Source: Candidatus Caribbeanibacter nitroreducens (lineage in GTDB: Bacteria > Gemmatimonadota > Gemmatimonadetes > Palauibacterales > Palauibacteraceae). From it: a stretch of 33,175 bases of DNA. The notes beneath the pieces were generated by a model, which was given only the letters and a program-made list of their open reading frames with translations, ran no database searches and was not told where the DNA came from. This document shows positions 23,401 through 31,076 of the stretch, piece by piece. The stretch's first letter is position 1; every line of letters begins with the position of its first letter. Position numbers and translations under genes: made by a program. The stretch is taken from the NCBI GenBank assembly GCA_947581645.1, contig CANPVF010000143.1, forward strand, positions 1-33,175. Direction: 5' to 3'.

Positions 23401-25182
23401 ATGATCGGCGGAGCGGAGCGCCTCGGATCCCTGTTCGTCGCGTCCGCTCTCGCCGCGCTCTGGCTGGCGGGATGCGGCGGCCCGTCCGCGCCGACGGCGG
23501 ACCTGCTGATCACCGGCGGGGAGGTGTGGACCGGAGATCCGGACCGGCCGCGGGCCGGGGCGGTGGCGGTCGAGGGACACGAGATCCTGGCCGTGGGGAG
23601 CGCCTCCGAGCTCGAACCGCACGTGGGGCCGGAGACCCGCGTCATCGACGCCGACGGGGCCTTCGTGGCTCCCGGCTTCATCGACAGCCACACCCACTTC
23701 GACCGGGCCGGGCGGCTGCTCCTCGGCATCAACCTCCTGGACGTGTCCACGGACTCGGCCCTGGTGCAGCGGGTCCGGGCGGCCCGCGAGCGCCTGCCGG
23801 AGGGGGCGTGGATCACCGGCGGCGACTGGGGCGCGTACGCCGAGTGGGAGCAGGGATCGGCCGGGGAGGAGAGCTCCGGCGGCGGGGGAGGAGCAGACGC
23901 GGACGGCGGCGGTCGGGATTTCCGCCCCACCCGGGCTCTGCTCGACTCGATCACGCCGGAGACCCCGATCTTCCTGTCCCGCTGGGACGGAGGCGTCTAC
24001 CTGGCCAACGGGGCGGCCCTGGAGGCGGCTGAGGTGGACTGCACCACCGCGGGCGTGGAGTGCGAGGACGGCTCGCCCACGGGACGGCTGAGCCCGGCGG
24101 CCGCGGAGGCGGTTCGCGGGGTCGTTCCTGAGCGCTCCATGGAGCGGCGGATCGCCGAGGCCGACACCGCCTTCGACCGCCTCGTGGCCGCCGGCGTGAC
24201 GACCATCCACGATGTGACGCCGGCGAGTCAGATGCGCGTGTTCGAGGAGCTCCAGCGCCGCGACTCCCTGGAGGTTCGGGTCTACGCGCGTCCGATCCTC
24301 GACGACTGGGACGAGCTCCGGGCCGCCGGCATCCAGCAGGGCTTCGGGGACCGGTGGCTGCGCCTGGGGACGCTGAAGGGCTTCGTGGACGGGATCATGG
24401 GGAACTCTTCCGCCCGCTTCTACGAGCCGTACGACCACACCGGAGAGCGCGGGAGCTGGCGGGAGATGGTCCGGCAGCCGCCGGGGATCCAGCGGCTCAT
24501 GACCGGGGCGGACTCCTCCGGCCTGTGGATGGGGATCCACGCCATCGGCGACCAGGCCATCGACACGCTCCTGACCATGTACTCCCGGGTGCTGGAGGAG
24601 AACGGCCCGAAGAGCGCCGACGGCGCGGCCGGGCTGGAGGAGCGGCGCAACCGGATCATCCACACCCAGGTGCTGCGCGGGCCGGAGGTGGCGGACCGTA
24701 TCGCGGAGCTGGGCCTGATCGCCGAGGTCCAGCCCATCCATGTCTCCGACGACATGCGGTGGATGGAGGAGCGGATCGGCGAGGAGCGCTCACGGTGGGC
24801 GTATGCCTTCGGCACGCTGGAGGAGGCCGGGGTGCGTCTCTCCTTCGGCAGCGACTGGCCCGGAACGAACGCCGCCTGGTACCCGACGAGCCCGGTGAAG
24901 GGCATCTACGCGGCGGTGACGCGGAAGACGCTCTCCGGTGAGCCCGAGGGCGGCTGGTTTCCGGAGGAGCGGGTGAGCGTGGAGACGGCGCTCCGGGCCT
25001 ATACCGTGAACAACGCCTGGGCCGAGGGCCGCGAGCACAGCAAGGGCTCCATCGAGCCCGGGAAGCTGGCCGACCTGGTGGTGCTGGACCGGAGCCCGCT
25101 CCAGGTGCCCGCCGACAGCCTGAAGGATCTCGAGGTGCTGTACACGATCGTCGACGGCCGGGTGGTCCACGAGGGGCCGTAG
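23401..25182 (+). CDS. YtcJ-like amidohydrolase family 3 lipoprotein
   Basis: Exported metal-dependent amidohydrolase (593 aa) of the YtcJ/N-acyl-D-amino-acid deacylase-like family 3. The signal ends in a lipobox-like LWLAGC. Metal-binding H97 and H99 lie in GFIDSHTHF. Further conserved elements are ITGGDWGAY, H380 in IHAIGDQAID, H421 in IIHTQ and D485 in FGSDWPGT, and the beta-domain closing segment KGSIEPGKLADLVVLDRSPL. A Gly/Ser/Glu-rich insertion lies near residues 155-175. ATG 23401 is preceded by GAGGGAGAG. The substrate is unknown, perhaps an N-acylated amino acid or amide scavenged outside the cell. It converges on the PadR operon. Confidence 0.9.
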   Translation: MIGGAERLGSLFVASALAALWLAGCGGPSAPTADLLITGGEVWTGDPDRPRAGAVAVEGHEILAVGSASELEPHVGPETRVIDADGAFVAPGFIDSHTHFDRAGRLLLGINLLDVSTDSALVQRVRAARERLPEGAWITGGDWGAYAEWEQGSAGEESSGGGGGADADGGGRDFRPTRALLDSITPETPIFLSRWDGGVYLANGAALEAAEVDCTTAGVECEDGSPTGRLSPAAAEAVRGVVPERSMERRIAEADTAFDRLVAAGVTTIHDVTPASQMRVFEELQRRDSLEVRVYARPILDDWDELRAAGIQQGFGDRWLRLGTLKGFVDGIMGNSSARFYEPYDHTGERGSWREMVRQPPGIQRLMTGADSSGLWMGIHAIGDQAIDTLLTMYSRVLEENGPKSADGAAGLEERRNRIIHTQVLRGPEVADRIAELGLIAEVQPIHVSDDMRWMEERIGEERSRWAYAFGTLEEAGVRLSFGSDWPGTNAAWYPTSPVKGIYAAVTRKTLSGEPEGGWFPEERVSVETALRAYTVNNAWAEGREHSKGSIEPGKLADLVVLDRSPLQVPADSLKDLEVLYTIVDGRVVHEGP

Positions 25183-25196
25183 AGGCCCGCTCGGAC

Positions 25197-25220
25197 GCCC
25201 CGGAGGGTCGGCGCCGGGGC
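25197..25220 (+). terminator. Hairpin after YtcJ-like gene
   Basis: A 7-bp stem (GCCCCGG / CCGGGGC) with a 10-base loop, 15 bases after the stop at 25182. It probably ends the epimerase-amidohydrolase transcript. Confidence 0.5.
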
Positions 25221-25222
25221 TC

Positions 25223-25252
25223 CCGGATCGCGGACGAGCTATCCGCGTCCGG
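25223..25252 (-). terminator. Hairpin spanning the end of the mini-ExbB gene
   Basis: Stem of CCGGA plus CGCGGA paired with TCCGCG plus TCCGG, one unpaired T, loop of 7 bases. The stop codon of the minus-strand gene (25241-25239) lies in the loop. With the neighbouring hairpin it separates two converging transcripts. Confidence 0.45.
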
Positions 25253-25619
25253 CGAACCGTCGGAGGCCGGTCCGGAGACCGAACCAGGCCAGCAGGCTCA
25301 CGGCGAGGACCATCAGGCCGAAGACGGTGGTGATCAGGGCCACCCGGATCCCGGACCACGCCACGGCCGGGGAGACGCTTCCGGCCTGCTCGATGGACCG
25401 GGCCATCACCCCCACCCCTCCCAGCGTGCCGATGAGGCCGAGGAGGGCCGCGAAGCCGCCCCAGAAGAGCACGGCGTCGATCTCGGAGCGGACCGCCGCC
25501 TCGTCTCCGGGCGTGCCCAGCAGCCTGCGGCCGGCGTCCGCCGCCAGCCCGAGGCTCACCAGGCCGGCCCCCAGCACGAGCCACATGAAGAAGCCTCCCG
25601 ACGCGAACCAGTCGATCAT
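25239..25619 (-). CDS. Short MotA/TolQ/ExbB proton-channel-like protein
   Basis: A 126-residue protein with three hydrophobic segments, starting MIDWFASGGFFMWLVLGAGLVSLG and continuing WGGFAALLGLIGTLGGVGVMARSIEQAG and ALITTVFGLMVLAVSLLAWFGL. The last two match the paired pore helices of the MotA/TolQ/ExbB family, including the GLIGT...G and ALITTVFGL patterns. The usual long cytoplasmic loop is almost absent, so it is far shorter than the 200-plus residues of ExbB or TolQ. ATG 25619 overlaps the upstream stop as ATGA and has a perfect AGGAGGTGA site. No ExbD/TolR-like partner gene is present. It is the last gene of a PadR-HAAS operon, so it is probably PadR-regulated. Confidence 0.8.
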   Translation of the reverse strand: MIDWFASGGFFMWLVLGAGLVSLGLAADAGRRLLGTPGDEAAVRSEIDAVLFWGGFAALLGLIGTLGGVGVMARSIEQAGSVSPAVAWSGIRVALITTVFGLMVLAVSLLAWFGLRTGLRRFAGRG

Positions 25620-26413
25620 CGCGTCACCTCCTGTCGAGTTGACGTCTCTCGCGCGTCGGTCGTCTCGGGTCCGCCGGAGGGGAGCGTGTCGCCGAGCTCC
25701 GATCGCGCCCGGGCCACGGCGCGCCGCACGGCGCTCGCCCGGAGCCGAAGGACCAGCCAGGCCAGGGCCAGGAGAAGAGCGACGCTGATCCCCAGGGAGG
25801 CGAGGGCGGCCGCGGCGGTGAGGTCCGACCAGGGCACGCCGGTTGCCGCGTCCGCCGGTGCCGCGGTCAGGCGGAGCCCTGCGGCGATCAGGCCCGCCAG
25901 GGCGGCAGCGGCCGCCGCGGCCAGAACGTCCCGGAGACGGCGGACGACGTCCGGGGAGCTCCCGGAGCCGCGGACGAAGAGCCCGTAGCCCCGTGCGGCG
26001 ACCATTCCGAGCCCCGCGGCCCCGATCACGGTAACGGCCCACGCCCCCGGCAGCGTGGGCGCGAGGATCCCGGACGCGGCGACGCCCGCGATCCCGGCAC
26101 CCGCGGCAGCCAGGGAGAAGGTCGCCACGGCTCCGATCTCCACCCATCCCCGGGCCGTGCTCCCCAGGCGGCGCAGGTGGCGCTCGATCCACGGCGTGTG
26201 GATCGCCCGCAGTCTGTCGGTGGCCTCCGGCGAGGGCTCGAACCACCTCACCGCACGGCGGCGTGCCGCCTCCGGGTCCATTCCCCGCTCACGATAGGCC
26301 TCGCACAGGTCCTCCAGGTCGCCGGCCATCTCCGCGAGGATCCGGGACCGGTCCGGCTCGGGGGTCTCCAGGCGGCGGTCAACCCGCCGCAGGACTCGGT
26401 CGAATTCCTCCAT
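25616..26413 (-). CDS. HAAS-domain (permease prefix-like) membrane protein
   Basis: A 265-residue protein. The N-terminal 90 residues form a HAAS/permease-prefix domain (RILAEMAGDLEDLCEAYRERGMDPEAARRRAVRWFE), which is usually found in partners of PadR regulators. Several hydrophobic segments follow (about four to five helices between residues 90 and 225), with a short polar tail. There is no transporter core, so it resembles the prefix-plus-helix proteins of PadR operons more than an ABC permease. ATG 26413 lies within the 3' end of padR (35-base overlap). It overlaps the next gene by 4 bases, so three proteins are co-translated. Confidence 0.8.
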   Translation of the reverse strand: MEEFDRVLRRVDRRLETPEPDRSRILAEMAGDLEDLCEAYRERGMDPEAARRRAVRWFEPSPEATDRLRAIHTPWIERHLRRLGSTARGWVEIGAVATFSLAAAGAGIAGVAASGILAPTLPGAWAVTVIGAAGLGMVAARGYGLFVRGSGSSPDVVRRLRDVLAAAAAAALAGLIAAGLRLTAAPADAATGVPWSDLTAAAALASLGISVALLLALAWLVLRLRASAVRRAVARARSELGDTLPSGGPETTDARETSTRQEVTR

Positions 26414-26738
26414 CGTCTCCTCCCAGCAGTCGACTCAGCGTCCGGAATGCCTGTATCAGGCGGCTCCCCTGCGCCGAGAGCCGCTCCCGTCCCGCTTCCG
26501 TGAGCCCGTAGACCTTGCGCCGCCTGCCCTCCTCCTCCCACTGCCCCTCGATCAGACCGTCCTTCTCGAGGCGGTGGAGGATCGGGTACAGCGTGCCGTG
26601 CTGGAGCTCGAACGCGCCGTCGGTCTCCTCCTCCACGTCGAGGGCGATCTGGTAGCCGTGCCGGGGGCCGTCCTCCAGGGTGGCGAGGACCAGCAATTCG
26701 TTCACGTTCCTGCCCAGGGCCTGGGTGTCGACCGACAT
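26379..26738 (-). CDS. PadR-family transcriptional regulator
   Basis: A 119-residue winged-helix repressor of the PadR family. The hallmark is seen at NVNELLVLATLEDGPRHGYQIALDVEEETDGAFELQHGTLYPILHRLEKDGLIEGQWEEEGRRRKVYGLTEAG, and the C-terminal helix (LSAQGSRLIQAFRTLSRLL) serves as the dimer arm. Short form, without the long C-terminal domain of the phenolic-acid regulator. ATG 26738 has GGAAGGAT upstream. It probably represses its own operon through the AT-rich site just upstream. The inducer is unknown; many PadR-HAAS pairs respond to membrane-active compounds. Confidence 0.92.
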   Translation of the reverse strand: MSVDTQALGRNVNELLVLATLEDGPRHGYQIALDVEEETDGAFELQHGTLYPILHRLEKDGLIEGQWEEEGRRRKVYGLTEAGRERLSAQGSRLIQAFRTLSRLLGGDDGGIRPSPAAG

Positions 26739-26782
26739 GCCATCCTTCCGCTGCGGGTTCGTCGCCTCTATGTGGACGTTCA

Positions 26783-26809
26783 ATGTATAGATACCCAAGA
26801 TAAAGGCAA
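26783..26809 (-). promoter_or_regulatory. AT-rich promoter/operator upstream of the PadR operon
   Basis: An AT-rich pocket in very G+C-rich surroundings. On the minus strand it holds TATACA as a possible -10 and TTGCCT 14 bases upstream, a short spacer that would suit a repressed promoter. GTAT-AG-ATAC (26785-26794) has inverted 4-base arms, and AGATA is repeated 9 bases apart (26789-26793 and 26798-26802, plus strand). It is the likely PadR binding site. Confidence 0.55.
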
Positions 26810-26953
26810 GGTCGCGCCGTGTCCGCGGTGCCGCCGTCCGGCCGGGATTGCGGGCCGAGCCTCGCCCCGGGAGCATTGGTGCCGACCTGCGGCCTCCGTC
26901 CGGGGCGCCGCCGACGGAGAAGGGCTCATCACAGCGTGGGGAGACGGGACCAG

Positions 26954-27835
26954 ATGACGACGGTGTACATGAACGGGGAGTACCTGCCGAAGCGGGAGGC
27001 CGCGGTCTCGCCGGACGACCGGGGCTTCCTGCTGGCGGACGGTGTCTACGAGGTGACGCCGGCCTACGACGGCGAGTTCTTCGGCCTGGACGGGCACCTC
27101 GAGCGACTGGAGCGCGGCCTGGAGGAGCTCCGCATCGGGCTGGACGTGGAGCCCCTGGCCGAGGTTCACCGCCGGCTGCTCGAGGAGAACGGGCTGGCTG
27201 AGGTGCCCACGGCCAAGGTCTATCTCCAGGTCACCCGGGGAGCGGCGCGGCGGCAGCACGCGTTCCCGGAGGCCGAGCCGGAGCCCACGGTGTACGCGTT
27301 CGCCACCGAGTGGACGGCGCCGGACGCCGCGGAATGGGAGGAGGGCTGTTCGGCGGTGACGGTGCCGGACCGGCGATGGAGCCGGGTGGACATCAAGAGC
27401 ATCGCGCTGCTCCCCAACGTCCTGGCGCAGCAGGCGGCGCACGACGCCGGCGCCGAGGAGTCGATCTTCGTCCACGAGGGAGTGGCCATCGAGGGGGCGC
27501 ACGCCAACTTCTGGGCGGTGCTGGACGGCACCGTCGTCACGCATCCGGCGACGAACCGGATCCTCCCGGGCATCACGCGAGCCACGGTGCTGGAGCTGGC
27601 CCGGGACCGTGGGCACCCGGTTCGGGAGCGTCCGGTCCAGGTGGAGGAGCTCCCCGGGGCCGACGAGGTGTTCCTCACGGGCACGACCACCGAGGTGCTG
27701 CCCATCACCGAGCTGGACGGCGATCCCGTGTCCGACGGCTCACCCGGGCCGGTGAGCCGGGATCTCTTCGTCGCCTATCGCGAGAAGGTGGGAGGTCCGG
27801 TCCCGGCGTTTCCGGCGCCGGCCGGCGGGGCGTAG
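26954..27835 (+). CDS. D-amino-acid transaminase-like class IV aminotransferase
   Basis: PLP enzyme of fold type IV, 293 aa, cytoplasmic. The catalytic lysine is K148 in DIKSIALLPNVLA and the cofactor-holding glutamate is E180 in EGAHANFW, matching K145 and E177 of Bacillus D-amino-acid transaminase. The substrate-carboxylate residues of that enzyme (Y31, R98, H100) are matched by Y32 in DGVYEV and R100/H102 in TRGAARRQHAFP, which favours D-amino acids over branched-chain L-amino acids. ATG 26954 follows GGGGAGACGGG; an open frame extends upstream without homology. It converges on a diaminopentanoate/amine dehydrogenase-like gene across a shared hairpin. D-alanine/D-glutamate metabolism is the likely role. 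Confidence 0.88.
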   Translation: MTTVYMNGEYLPKREAAVSPDDRGFLLADGVYEVTPAYDGEFFGLDGHLERLERGLEELRIGLDVEPLAEVHRRLLEENGLAEVPTAKVYLQVTRGAARRQHAFPEAEPEPTVYAFATEWTAPDAAEWEEGCSAVTVPDRRWSRVDIKSIALLPNVLAQQAAHDAGAEESIFVHEGVAIEGAHANFWAVLDGTVVTHPATNRILPGITRATVLELARDRGHPVRERPVQVEELPGADEVFLTGTTTEVLPITELDGDPVSDGSPGPVSRDLFVAYREKVGGPVPAFPAPAGGA

Positions 27836-27867
27836 CGGGCCGGCGCCCCTGCGGGGCCGTGAGCTAC
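27832..27867. terminator. Shared hairpin holding both stop codons
   Basis: The outer arms GTAGC and GCTAC include the TAG stops of the two convergent genes, and the inner stem is GCCCC / GGGGC with a TGC loop. Unpaired bases separate the outer and inner stems. It probably acts in both directions, although no T-run is seen. Confidence 0.5.
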
Positions 27868-28886
27868 AGGCTGGCCCCCAGGGGGAGCTCGGCCATGGTC
27901 ACCAGGCCGGGGCCGGCCGCAACGGTGCGGGGGACCATGTTGGCCACGACAGCGGCCGTGGCACGATCGCCGTGCACGCCGTCCCGGATCTTCATGTCCA
28001 CCGGCGGAACGCCCCGGATCTTCACCGCGTCGCCGGGATCCTCGGCGCCCACGTACATCGCCAGCTCCAGCCGCAGCACCTCGCGGCCGTCCCGGCTCCC
28101 GGTGATGAGATGGCGTACCCCCGCGGCCTCACCCTCCTCGACCTCCACGACGTCGGTCGTGACGGGGCGGGGTGCGGTGACCGGCTCGATGACCTCGTCC
28201 GAGAACGTGAGGTCGCTCCACCCCACGGCCGCTGCCAGCATCCGGGCGGATTCCGGGAGCCCCACGTGTCGGATCTCACCCTCGTCCCGGCGGCGGCGCC
28301 ACTCCTCCAGGTCCAGTCCGGCCCCCACCTTCTCCTGCAGCGGACCCCGCCGCTCCGAGGCGTTCACGATGCGGCTCGCCGTCACGTGGTCGACGCTCTG
28401 ACACGAGACGGTGAGCACCGCGGGCAGGGCGTCCAGCAGGAAGCCGGGGTTGATCCCCGTCCCCAGCACCGTGCTGCCGCCGTCGCGACCGGCTTCGTCG
28501 AGCCGGCGGGCCAGGCGGTCGTTCAGCGGGAACGCCAGCTCCTCGCAGGTGGAGACCACCGAGCGGCCGTCCTTCAGGTGGGGGACGACCTGGTGAGTGG
28601 CGGACTCGAGGTCCGAGACGGTGGCGTGGGCCACCACGTCGCAGTCCACGTCCAGCGACGGCGTGACGTCCACTCCGACCTCGCGGTCGAGCTCCGCCAC
28701 CTCGGACAGGGGGCGTCCCTCCAGCGCCGGGTCCACGTCGACGGCGGCCACCAGGTCCGCCCATCCCTTCCGGGCCAGCACCTGTGCGATCTCCTGGCCG
28801 ATGGGCCCGAGCCCCATGACGGCGATCTGTATGGGTTCGGAGGGGACCGGGTTGGCGCGGCTCTCGGCGAGGCTGTGGTCGGACAT
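27864..28886 (-). CDS. 2,4-diaminopentanoate dehydrogenase-like / amine dehydrogenase family protein
   Basis: NAD(P)-dependent oxidoreductase of 340 aa with a dihydrodipicolinate-reductase-like N-terminal domain. The nucleotide-binding motif is IAVMGLGPIGQEIAQVL near residue 21, followed by VDVDPALEGRPL. The family signatures SVVSTCEELAFPL and GTGINPGFLLDALP are clear, as is SRIVNASERRGPLQEKVGAG. These point to the 2,4-diaminopentanoate dehydrogenase and native amine-dehydrogenase group, which oxidatively deaminate amines or reductively aminate ketones. ATG 28886 has AGGAG 8 bases upstream. No other ornithine-fermentation genes (ord/ort) are near, so classic 2,4-diaminopentanoate catabolism is unlikely. 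The true substrate is open. Confidence 0.85.
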   Translation of the reverse strand: MSDHSLAESRANPVPSEPIQIAVMGLGPIGQEIAQVLARKGWADLVAAVDVDPALEGRPLSEVAELDREVGVDVTPSLDVDCDVVAHATVSDLESATHQVVPHLKDGRSVVSTCEELAFPLNDRLARRLDEAGRDGGSTVLGTGINPGFLLDALPAVLTVSCQSVDHVTASRIVNASERRGPLQEKVGAGLDLEEWRRRRDEGEIRHVGLPESARMLAAAVGWSDLTFSDEVIEPVTAPRPVTTDVVEVEEGEAAGVRHLITGSRDGREVLRLELAMYVGAEDPGDAVKIRGVPPVDMKIRDGVHGDRATAAVVANMVPRTVAAGPGLVTMAELPLGASL

Positions 28887-29127
28887 GGAGTGCTCCTGCT
28901 CTCGGTCGGCTGGTCGGATCTGTCGATCGACGTGCGTGGCCGGCGGCGCCCGCGGAGCGGGCTCCACCGTCAAACGGCCCGGAAGAATTCAAGAAGTCGC
29001 CGGGGACGCAAGGGGCGTGGAGCCAGTGAGGGGGCTATCCCCGATCACGCCGCCGCATAAGTTAAGCGGCCCCGCCGGGAGATCCCGCAGAATCGAGCCC
29101 CGAAGGCCGAAGGAAAGGAGACTGCGC

Positions 29128-29523
29128 ATGCCGCGTCGAGTGGTGGGAGCCGTGATCCTGGACGACCGGGGACACGTGCTCCTGTGCCAGCGACCCGAGG
29201 AGAAGCGTCACGGCGGCCGGTGGGAGTTCCCCGGCGGCAAGATCCTGCGGGGCGAGTCGATGCTCCAGGCGGCCCGCCGCGAGATCGGCGAGGAGCTCGG
29301 CGTCGAGGTGGTGGGCGTGAAGGGGCAGCCGGTGCCGGTTCAGGATCCGGGGTCGGAGTGGGTCGTGGAGTTCATCGAGACGGTGGTCGAGGGCGAGCCC
29401 CGGGCCGACGAGCACATGGAGGTGACCTGGGTTCCCCTGGAGGAGGTCGCCGACTACGACCTGGCCCCGGCGGATCGCGAGTTCGCCGAGGGATACCTGA
29501 GCTCCATGGTCGGGGCGGGCTGA
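29128..29523 (+). CDS. MutT-like Nudix hydrolase (8-oxo-dGTP diphosphatase type)
   Basis: Nudix hydrolase of 131 aa that clears damaged nucleoside triphosphates or another nucleotide substrate. The complete Nudix box is present at GGKILRGES through REIGEELGV, with all acidic residues, and it follows a WEFPGGK strand typical of the MutT group. The family's AMVGAVI-like start (RRVVGAVILDDRGHVLLCQRP) and a C-terminal LEEVADYDLAPADREF segment fit the (deoxy)nucleoside triphosphate pyrophosphohydrolases. ATG 29128 has AGGAG 8 bases upstream. An AT-rich CATAAGTTAAG about 70 bases upstream may be part of a promoter. It converges on trkH. Confidence 0.9.
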   Translation: MPRRVVGAVILDDRGHVLLCQRPEEKRHGGRWEFPGGKILRGESMLQAARREIGEELGVEVVGVKGQPVPVQDPGSEWVVEFIETVVEGEPRADEHMEVTWVPLEEVADYDLAPADREFAEGYLSSMVGAG

Positions 29524-29525
29524 CC

Positions 29526-29551
29526 CCGGACCGACCTCCGTCGGGATCCGG
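29526..29551. terminator. Hairpin between mutT-like and trkH genes
   Basis: CCGGACCGAC paired with GTCGG-GA-TCCGG, with a two-base bulge and a CTCC loop, lies between two convergent stops (29523 and 29558). It is probably a bidirectional terminator. Confidence 0.5.
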
Positions 29552-29557
29552 GCGACC

Positions 29558-31030
29558 TCAGCCGGCCGATCGAACTCCGCTCTTCCGCCACAGGTCCGGG
29601 TGGAACAGCAGTAGGACGGTGAACAGCTCCAGGCGCCCCACTACCATCAGGAAGGTCAGCAGGCCCTGGGCCGTGGGCCCCATCCATCCGTAGTTGTCCA
29701 CGGCGCCCACATCGCCCAGCCCCGGCCCGATGTTCCCCAGCGTGGCGGCCGCCGCGCCCACCGCCGTCGTCAGGTCCATGCCCAGGAAGGACAGCAGCAT
29801 CGTCCCGACGGCGAAGACCATCAGGTAGAGGACCAGGAAGGCCACGATCCGCAGCAGGACGTCCTCCTGCAGCACCCGTCGCCCCACGCGGGTCAGGATC
29901 ACCGCCCGGGGACGGAGGCTCTTCTTCATCTCGGTGAACATGTGCTTCACGAGCACCTGCACCCGGACGACCTTCATCCCGCCGCCCGTGGACCCGGCCA
30001 TCCCGCCCACGAACATCAGGAGCAGCAGGACGACCTGGGCCCCGATGGCCCACTGCTCGTAGTCGGCCGTCACGTAGCCCGTCGTGGTGACGATGGCGAC
30101 CGTCTGGAAGACGGAGTGGCGGAGCGAGGTCTCGAAGCCCTGGCCCGCGAAGTGCCCGCCGGCCAGGACGGCCGCCAGGATCAGCCCTCCGGCCCCCAGG
30201 AGGAGCTTGCCGAAGAACCGCCACTCCGCGTCCTCCCAGTAGACGCGCGGCCCGCCGTGCAGCGCGCGGTAGTGGAGGGCGAAGTTCACCCCGGCCAGGA
30301 ACATGAAGAGGATGGTCACCCACTGCAGGTAGGCGGAGTCGAAGGCCGCGATGGACTCGGCCTCCGGCGAGAACCCGCCGGTGGAGAGGGTGGTGAAGGC
30401 GTGGGTGACGGCGTCGAAGGCCGAGGCGCCGCCGAGCATCCAGAGAACGGCCTGTGCCGCCGTCAGCCCCGCGTAGACGTACCAGAGGAGCTTCGCCGTC
30501 TGGGTTATCCGCGGCTGGAGGCGAGAGGGGGTAGGGCCCGGCACCTCCGCCTGGAAGAGCTGCATGCCGCCCACGCCCAGGAAGGGGAGCACCGCCAGGC
30601 CGAGGACGATGATCCCCATGCCTCCCATCCACTGGGTGAAGTTCCGCCAGAAGAGGATGCCGTGGGGGAGGGCCTCGATGTCGGCGAAGACCGTCGCGCC
30701 GGTGGTCGTGAAGCCGGAGATGGACTCGAAGAGGGCCGGGACCGGGGACGAGAGGACCCCGGTGAACAGGAAGGGCAGGGCGCCCACGGCCCCCACCGCG
30801 AGCCAGGCCAGGGCGACGACCGCGTAGCCCTCCCGCACCGTCAGATCCCGCTCCACATCCGTGGTCGCCACGGCGGCGGCGCCGACGGCCAGGCTGATCC
30901 CTGCGGTGAGGGCGAAGGCCCCGGCGTCCCCGTCGCCGTAGATCAGGGCCACCAGGGCCGTGACGACCAGGGCTCCTGTCAGGGCCAGGAGGATGAGGCC
31001 CACCACGTGGACCAGGTGGCGGATCCTCAC
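29558..31030 (-). CDS. trkH: Trk/Ktr potassium uptake channel subunit
   Basis: Inner-membrane K+ translocating subunit of the Trk/Ktr family, 490 aa with about ten membrane helices. The four pore loops are recognisable: SGFTTTGATV, FTTLSTGGFS, VTTTGYVTAD and AATLGNIGPGLG, each with the filter glycine. The start is GTG 31030 with GGGAGGT upstream. It lies 46 bases downstream of the TrkA-like gating subunit gene, so both are made from one transcript and form the uptake complex. Pore glycines all look intact. I use trkH for the family; KtrB-like ion specificity cannot be excluded. Confidence 0.92.
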   Translation of the reverse strand: MRIRHLVHVVGLILLALTGALVVTALVALIYGDGDAGAFALTAGISLAVGAAAVATTDVERDLTVREGYAVVALAWLAVGAVGALPFLFTGVLSSPVPALFESISGFTTTGATVFADIEALPHGILFWRNFTQWMGGMGIIVLGLAVLPFLGVGGMQLFQAEVPGPTPSRLQPRITQTAKLLWYVYAGLTAAQAVLWMLGGASAFDAVTHAFTTLSTGGFSPEAESIAAFDSAYLQWVTILFMFLAGVNFALHYRALHGGPRVYWEDAEWRFFGKLLLGAGGLILAAVLAGGHFAGQGFETSLRHSVFQTVAIVTTTGYVTADYEQWAIGAQVVLLLLMFVGGMAGSTGGGMKVVRVQVLVKHMFTEMKKSLRPRAVILTRVGRRVLQEDVLLRIVAFLVLYLMVFAVGTMLLSFLGMDLTTAVGAAAATLGNIGPGLGDVGAVDNYGWMGPTAQGLLTFLMVVGRLELFTVLLLFHPDLWRKSGVRSAG

Positions 31031-31076
31031 GTCCGGACCTCCCGCCGGAACCGGCTCCCCGGGGCTGCCGAGCCGC

